A DNA stretch of 64,000 nucleotides from Streptomyces sp. NBC_01235 (lineage in GTDB: Bacteria > Actinomycetota > Actinomycetes > Streptomycetales > Streptomycetaceae), in contig NZ_CP108513.1 of assembly GCF_035989285.1 (NCBI RefSeq), positions 4,588,001-4,652,000 on the forward strand, in the 5' to 3' direction. The position numbers were made by a program, and so were the translations under genes. Positions 63,125-64,000 of this stretch are shown piece by piece. Positions within the stretch are counted from its first letter, which is position 1, and each line of letters starts with the position of its first letter. Below the pieces are notes generated by a model, which worked only from the letters and a program-made list of their open reading frames with translations, searched no databases and was not told where the DNA came from.

Positions 63125-64000
63125 CGACCGAGGCCACGCTCCCCTCCACCTCGGCCTCGCCCACCGCCCTGCGGCTGTGGACCCGCGCGCGAGGACTCGT
63201 TCTTGCCCTCGTGCTGCTCCTGGTGGGGGCCGTCACGCTCGCCGCGCTCCAGTCCGACGCCCGCCACGGCGCCCTCGACCCGCGCTCCGCCGACCCCTAC
63301 GGCAGCCGCGCTGTCGCCGAACTCCTCGCCGCCCGCGGCGTGTCCACCCGCGTGGCCGCCACCCTGGCCGAGGCCCGCGCCGCGGCAGGCCCCGACACCA
63401 CCCTCCTGGTCGCCAACCCCGACCTCCTGACGGAGCGCCAACAAAGGGAACTGCACTCGGCGATCGCCGGCTCCGGCGGCCGCACCGTCCTCGTCGCCCC
63501 AGGCAGCTGGTCCGTGGGAACCCTCGCCCCCGACGTGACCGCGGATCCAGCCAACAGCCGCGGCTCCACGCTCTCCCCCGACTGCGCACTGCCCGCGGCC
63601 CGCAGCGCCGGCACCGCGGAAACCGGCGGCATCCGCTACACCACCCATCACCTCGGCGCCGACGAGTGCTACCCCAGCGAGCGCCTGGCCACCCTGCTGC
63701 GCATCCCGGACGCCAACGGCCGCGGCGACACCGTGGTGCTCGGCGCGCCCGACATCCTCTACAACAACCGCCTCGACAAGCAGGGCAACGCCTCGCTCGC
63801 CCTCCAACTCCTCGGCTCCCGCACCCATCTGGTCTGGTACCTCCCCTCGCTCTCCGACACCTCCGCCGCCGACCCGGACGACGAAAAGGGCTTCCTCGAC
63901 CTGCTCCCCTCCGGCTGGGTCTGGGGCACGCTTCAGCTCTTCATCGCCGCAGCACTCGCCGCCCTGTGGCGGGCACGCCGACTCGGCCCTCTCGTGCCCG
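63121..64000 (+). CDS. DUF4350-domain membrane protein, partial
   Basis: The ATG overlaps the upstream stop (ATGA), and the frame stays open to the window edge, so the C-terminus is missing. The visible 293 residues show a membrane segment at about 25-43 (LVLALVLLLVGAVTLAAL), the DUF4350 region (DPYGSRAVAELLAARGVSTR, TLLVANPDLL, LVAPGSWS; ALDPRSAD), and a second membrane segment near the end (LFIAAALAALW). The order fits the DUF4129-DUF4350-MoxR clusters, so a MoxR ATPase gene would be expected beyond 64000. Confidence 0.82.
   Translation, partial: MTTEATLPSTSASPTALRLWTRARGLVLALVLLLVGAVTLAALQSDARHGALDPRSADPYGSRAVAELLAARGVSTRVAATLAEARAAAGPDTTLLVANPDLLTERQQRELHSAIAGSGGRTVLVAPGSWSVGTLAPDVTADPANSRGSTLSPDCALPAARSAGTAETGGIRYTTHHLGADECYPSERLATLLRIPDANGRGDTVVLGAPDILYNNRLDKQGNASLALQLLGSRTHLVWYLPSLSDTSAADPDDEKGFLDLLPSGWVWGTLQLFIAAALAALWRARRLGPLVP

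Noticed and set aside
60448..63828. 1126-codon minus-strand frame across three membrane-protein genes
   Set aside because: The plus-strand genes overlap by 4 bp in operon fashion with membrane segments and good ribosome-binding sites; the antisense frame has none.

Overview
The window is chromosomal DNA of a Streptomyces species. The evidence is the very high GC content with GTG/TTG starts, the tmRNA gene, and a gene order known from the Streptomyces core chromosome: ssrA-smpB, ctpA-like protease, ftsX-ftsE, prfB, the Ser/Thr kinases pkaB/pkaA, NAD-glutamate dehydrogenase, secA, hpf, lpqB-mtrB-mtrA and mtnA.

Layout. 1-6.4 kb: a hypothetical gene, tmRNA, SmpB, a secreted S41 protease, FtsX and FtsE (all minus strand), a tiny zinc-ribbon membrane protein, and a surface protein with a long TSTG repeat stalk and an LAETG sortase signal. 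6.7-15.3 kb: prfB, a 23-bp tandem repeat array, two membrane Ser/Thr kinases, and a divergent 1230-residue FHA-FtsK-type ATPase. 15.6-19.2 kb: a sugar (alpha-glucoside-like) ABC uptake operon without its own ATPase. 19.4-21.2 kb: a decayed cell-wall-polymer glycosyltransferase gene carrying a recent 128-bp tandem duplication, and a small membrane protein. 21.2-26.5 kb: ohr/ohrR with likely operator sites, an ADP-ribosylglycohydrolase, an orphan NarL-type regulator, a TetR regulator, and a two-gene polysaccharide/teichoic-acid ABC exporter. 26.6-43.3 kb: glutamate dehydrogenase, a DJ-1 protein, a HAD phosphatase, secA with its conserved upstream gene, GNAT and YcaQ-family genes, a response regulator, hpf and comF. 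43.5-48.2 kb: lpqB-mtrB-mtrA, the envelope and cell-cycle two-component operon.

48.2-58.6 kb is an integrated actinomycete integrative and conjugative element (AICE). It holds an XRE/DUF5753-like regulator, an RsbW-like ATPase, a sigma-region-4-like HTH protein, a PP2C-like protein, a TraB/FtsK-type DNA translocase, Spd-like small membrane proteins, a RepSA-like rolling-circle initiator, Xis and Int. The element is not in a tRNA gene. It sits exactly at the mtrA start codon, and an 88-bp gapless imperfect repeat (75/88 identical by my count) flanks it. The best reading is that the element carries a look-alike of the mtrA upstream region and so replaces the promoter of an important regulator when it integrates. 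Inside the element a GTCTAG/CTAGAC motif recurs in front of three transcription units, which suggests one internal regulon joining the ATPase, HTH and PP2C genes to the transfer operon.

58.7-64 kb returns to the chromosome: a GNAT protein, mtnA (a neighbour of mtrA in other Streptomyces), and a membrane-protein operon (glycerophosphodiester-phosphodiesterase-type membrane domain, DUF4129-like, DUF4350-like) that runs off the end.

All names come from reading translated sequence and recalling families; no database search was run. Start codons were chosen from ribosome-binding sites, overlaps and recalled family N-termini.
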